DNA of 64,000 nt, from contig JAMPEJ010000003.1 of NCBI GenBank assembly GCA_023665205.1, positions 62,001-126,000 on the forward strand, read 5' to 3'. Below, one piece after another: positions 62,404 to 64,000 of the stretch. Source of the DNA: Corallococcus sp. (GTDB lineage Bacteria > Bacillota > Clostridia > Christensenellales > CAG-314). The notes beneath the pieces are model-generated. The model had not been told where the DNA came from and searched no databases. It saw only the letters and a list, made by a program, of their open reading frames with translations. Position 1 is the first letter of the stretch, and each line of letters begins with the position of its first letter. Both the position numbers and the translations under genes were made by a program.

Positions 62404-63732
62404 TCACGGCATATAACCGTTTGCTTGCGGTATCAAAAACGAACCGTCCACGTCATCTTCCACACAATCTTGCGGACGCTGAAGCGTACCGCGAGCAATT
62501 ACTTTATCTACTTTCTTGTATGTGTTTTGGCGGATAAGTTTACGCAAAACGAGATTGCCTGTTGAGTCGTAGTAGTTGAGATAGGACTTTGATTTTACGC
62601 CGTCGCTGCCGTACACAATGACTTTGCTTTGGTCCTCGTAGACGAGTTCCGGATATTTGTTGCCGTCGGTAATTTCCACCACGGAAAACTTTTCACGCGT
62701 TTCCACGCTTTCGCGCACTACTTTGTAAACGTTCGGACAACCGTATACGGTAAATGTGACGGATTTATTTTTATCCGAAACGCTTGCCGAAACATACAAC
62801 GGGCATGAAGTATCGTTGACGAAAGTAAGATCCGCGCCGGCATCCGACACCATTGCGTCAAACCCTGCCGCAACGTACGAGGACACCAGCGAATGCTGGC
62901 ATGCCTTGGGAGACAGTTCCGAAAGCAGCAATGCGTTGTACAAAGTTGTGGAAACTTGGCATACGCCTCCGCCAACCCCCTCTACGTAATTGCCGTCCAT
63001 TATTACTTTGGAAGTTTTGTAACCTGCTTCCGCCGTGCGAGGTCCAACAACTCGGTTGAAGGAGAACTCCTCGCCGACGTCCACCGTTGTGCCGTTGATT
63101 GCAAGCGCCGCCTTTTTGACGTTGAAGCAGCGGTTTGCGCCGCTTGTTTGATAGTAGGTGGTAAAACTTGCCTTTTTGACTGTATTTTTTTGTAAATCGG
63201 CAACGGTAACAGCCTTGTCTACGGCAAGAGGCAGTTGCACCTCTATTTTTCGGCCGCAACTTTTTAGTAGAGCATCGAACAGCTTATCTTGGTCTACAGT
63301 CACGCCGTCGGCGCCTTTTGTGTAATGAAAACCGGTTTTGTCAAACGTTACGATTGCATCCTTCCTGTCTACTTTGACGAATGCAAATTGCTCTACTATA
63401 TTTTTGAAATTAGGCAAAACGTAGTTGTACGACGCTTCGCGAGGCAGACCCGCGGATATGAGACGATCTGCCGCGGCTCGCTTTGACTTGGCGCTGCCGT
63501 ACAAAGCGCGTACGTCCGCCGTTTGGGAAAAATCCCGCGATTCTTCTTTTAGATCGTAATGGCACGTAACGCCGTTATAGGAAATTTCCGCAACCACGTT
63601 CCAAGGCTCGGACGCCTGCGCGGCCTGCGCCTCCGAAGCGAAACCTACGGAAAAAAATTGCAACATAACAAAAACGCTTGCAATAAATGCAAGCGTAAAT
63701 GCAACCAGGAGTAACGTTTTGAAATTTCTCAT
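62404..63732 (-). CDS. VanW family protein
   Basis: VanW proteins are secreted or membrane-anchored proteins of unknown reaction. The 442-residue protein has an N-terminal hydrophobic anchor (about 7-32), a putative peptidoglycan-binding-like region and the VanW domain with GEEFSFNRVVGPRTAEAGY, GGGVCQVSTTLYNALL and an FTVYGCPNVY strand. The C-terminal region resembles a G5-type domain. It overlaps the upstream PHP gene by four bases. Confidence 0.88.
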   Translation of the reverse strand: MRNFKTLLLVAFTLAFIASVFVMLQFFSVGFASEAQAAQASEPWNVVAEISYNGVTCHYDLKEESRDFSQTADVRALYGSAKSKRAAADRLISAGLPREASYNYVLPNFKNIVEQFAFVKVDRKDAIVTFDKTGFHYTKGADGVTVDQDKLFDALLKSCGRKIEVQLPLAVDKAVTVADLQKNTVKKASFTTYYQTSGANRCFNVKKAALAINGTTVDVGEEFSFNRVVGPRTAEAGYKTSKVIMDGNYVEGVGGGVCQVSTTLYNALLLSELSPKACQHSLVSSYVAAGFDAMVSDAGADLTFVNDTSCPLYVSASVSDKNKSVTFTVYGCPNVYKVVRESVETREKFSVVEITDGNKYPELVYEDQSKVIVYGSDGVKSKSYLNYYDSTGNLVLRKLIRQNTYKKVDKVIARGTLQRPQDCVEDDVDGSFLIPQANGYMP

Positions 63733-64000
63733 ATACCCAGAATCGTTCTTGTGTAACTGCTTGGCGAAAAACTTTTCGACCCCAACATAACTCCGTGCGT
63801 ATAATCGTGAAAATCGCTTCCGCCGGTGACGATAAGTTTGTATTTTTTCGCCATTTTACAAAAGAACTTACGCTCGGCGTTATTATGTGTAAAATATTGC
63901 GCTTCAATACCACCGAGACCGGCCAAAACCAACGGACGTAAAAAGCGTTCGAATTCGGCATAGTTCATGCGCAAATTTTTGGGGTGAGCAAGCACGGGGA
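63729..64000 (-). CDS. PHP-domain metal-dependent phosphoesterase, C-terminal part (gene runs off the window)
   Basis: The visible 89 or so residues hold the late PHP motifs: PVLAHPKNLR (a metal-binding His), GLGGIEAQYFTHN, YKLIVTGGSDFHDYTHG and the final LGSKSF. This matches the YciV/TrpH type of PHP phosphoesterase, which removes nucleotides from 3'-phosphoadenosine 5'-phosphate or the 5' end of RNA. Its N-terminus lies beyond the window. It overlaps the start of the vanW gene (ATGA). Confidence 0.85.
   Translation of the reverse strand, partial: PVLAHPKNLRMNYAEFERFLRPLVLAGLGGIEAQYFTHNNAERKFFCKMAKKYKLIVTGGSDFHDYTHGVMLGSKSFSPSSYTRTILGI

Noticed and set aside
1..64000. tRNA, rRNA or tmRNA genes
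   Set aside because: I looked through the noncoding stretches for TTCGAATC-type arms and rRNA motifs and saw none; a dedicated scan could still find one.
1..64000. CRISPR array, transposase, integrase or prophage genes
   Set aside because: No regularly spaced repeats and no such proteins; the two related repeats at 310-451 and 56893-57003 are dispersed, not arrayed.

Overview
The window looks like chromosome of an anaerobic, endospore-forming member of the Clostridia, probably an uncultured gut lineage. The grounds are a complete six-gene Rnf complex, the sporulation genes yabP-yabQ-divIC and a SPOCS/LysM protein, Veg, FloA, a Firmicutes tmk-holB-yaaT cluster, AGGAGG-type ribosome binding sites and many TTGaca-17-TAtAAT promoters. 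A Christensenellales-like origin (GlnRS, a short AlaRS, abundant small zinc-ribbon proteins) is only a guess. By eye the GC content is in the mid-40s percent. I found no rRNA, tRNA, CRISPR array, insertion sequence or prophage. Nearly all of it is housekeeping chromosome, with two surface-protein loci that look accessory.

Layout. 1-835: start of rplI, a dispersed intergenic repeat and a DUF1540 peptide. 1134-6858: a 988-residue lipoprotein with a structured leader, a YDG-repeat surface protein and a SHOCT membrane protein. 7014-9754: operon hpf-nfeD-floA-small membrane protein. 10075-12570: clpC. 12617-19748: calcium-type P-ATPase, MATE exporter, folA, thyA, CDF transporter. 19798-22074: glmM and trxB. 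22312-26905: glycerol operon glpO-FAD oxidoreductase-DUF1667-glpK, with a leader of about 190 nt. 27315-30337: tmk-holB-yaaT-phosphodiesterase operon. 30625-31373: a pair of related small membrane proteins. 31601-37541: rnfCDGEAB. 37880-39301: CvpA-like protein. 39644-41838: divergent gap and fba. 42293-43162: yabP-yabQ-divIC. 43300-46624: small unknown gene, cysS and divergent serS. 46835-49399: SPOCS-LysM protein, veg and an acidic zinc-ribbon protein. 49801-53920: udk, tyrosine phosphatase, MFS transporter, cyclodeaminase. 53985-54805: broken lipoprotein gene. 55048-60650: alaS, two zinc-ribbon proteins, glnS. 60718-64000: dnaB, vanW-family gene and the end of a PHP-domain gene.

How the genes fit together. 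Gap and fba work in glycolysis. The glycerol operon feeds it and passes electrons through flavin and [2Fe-2S] subunits. Rnf couples ferredoxin and NAD to an ion gradient. ThyA, FolA, Tmk and the cyclodeaminase serve folate and dTMP. HolB and DnaB serve replication. ClpC and HPF handle stress. Four aminoacyl-tRNA synthetases or partners of translation are present (CysS, SerS, AlaS, GlnS), none with a T-box I could see.

Most unusual items: an 11-G tract inside the promoter of the broken lipoprotein gene (possible phase variation), structured leaders before the glycerol operon and the large lipoprotein, an RnfG with two FMN-attachment motifs, a short AlaRS, a zinc-ribbon gene pair, a long yabQ/divIC overlap, and a terminator-shaped hairpin in the dnaB leader.
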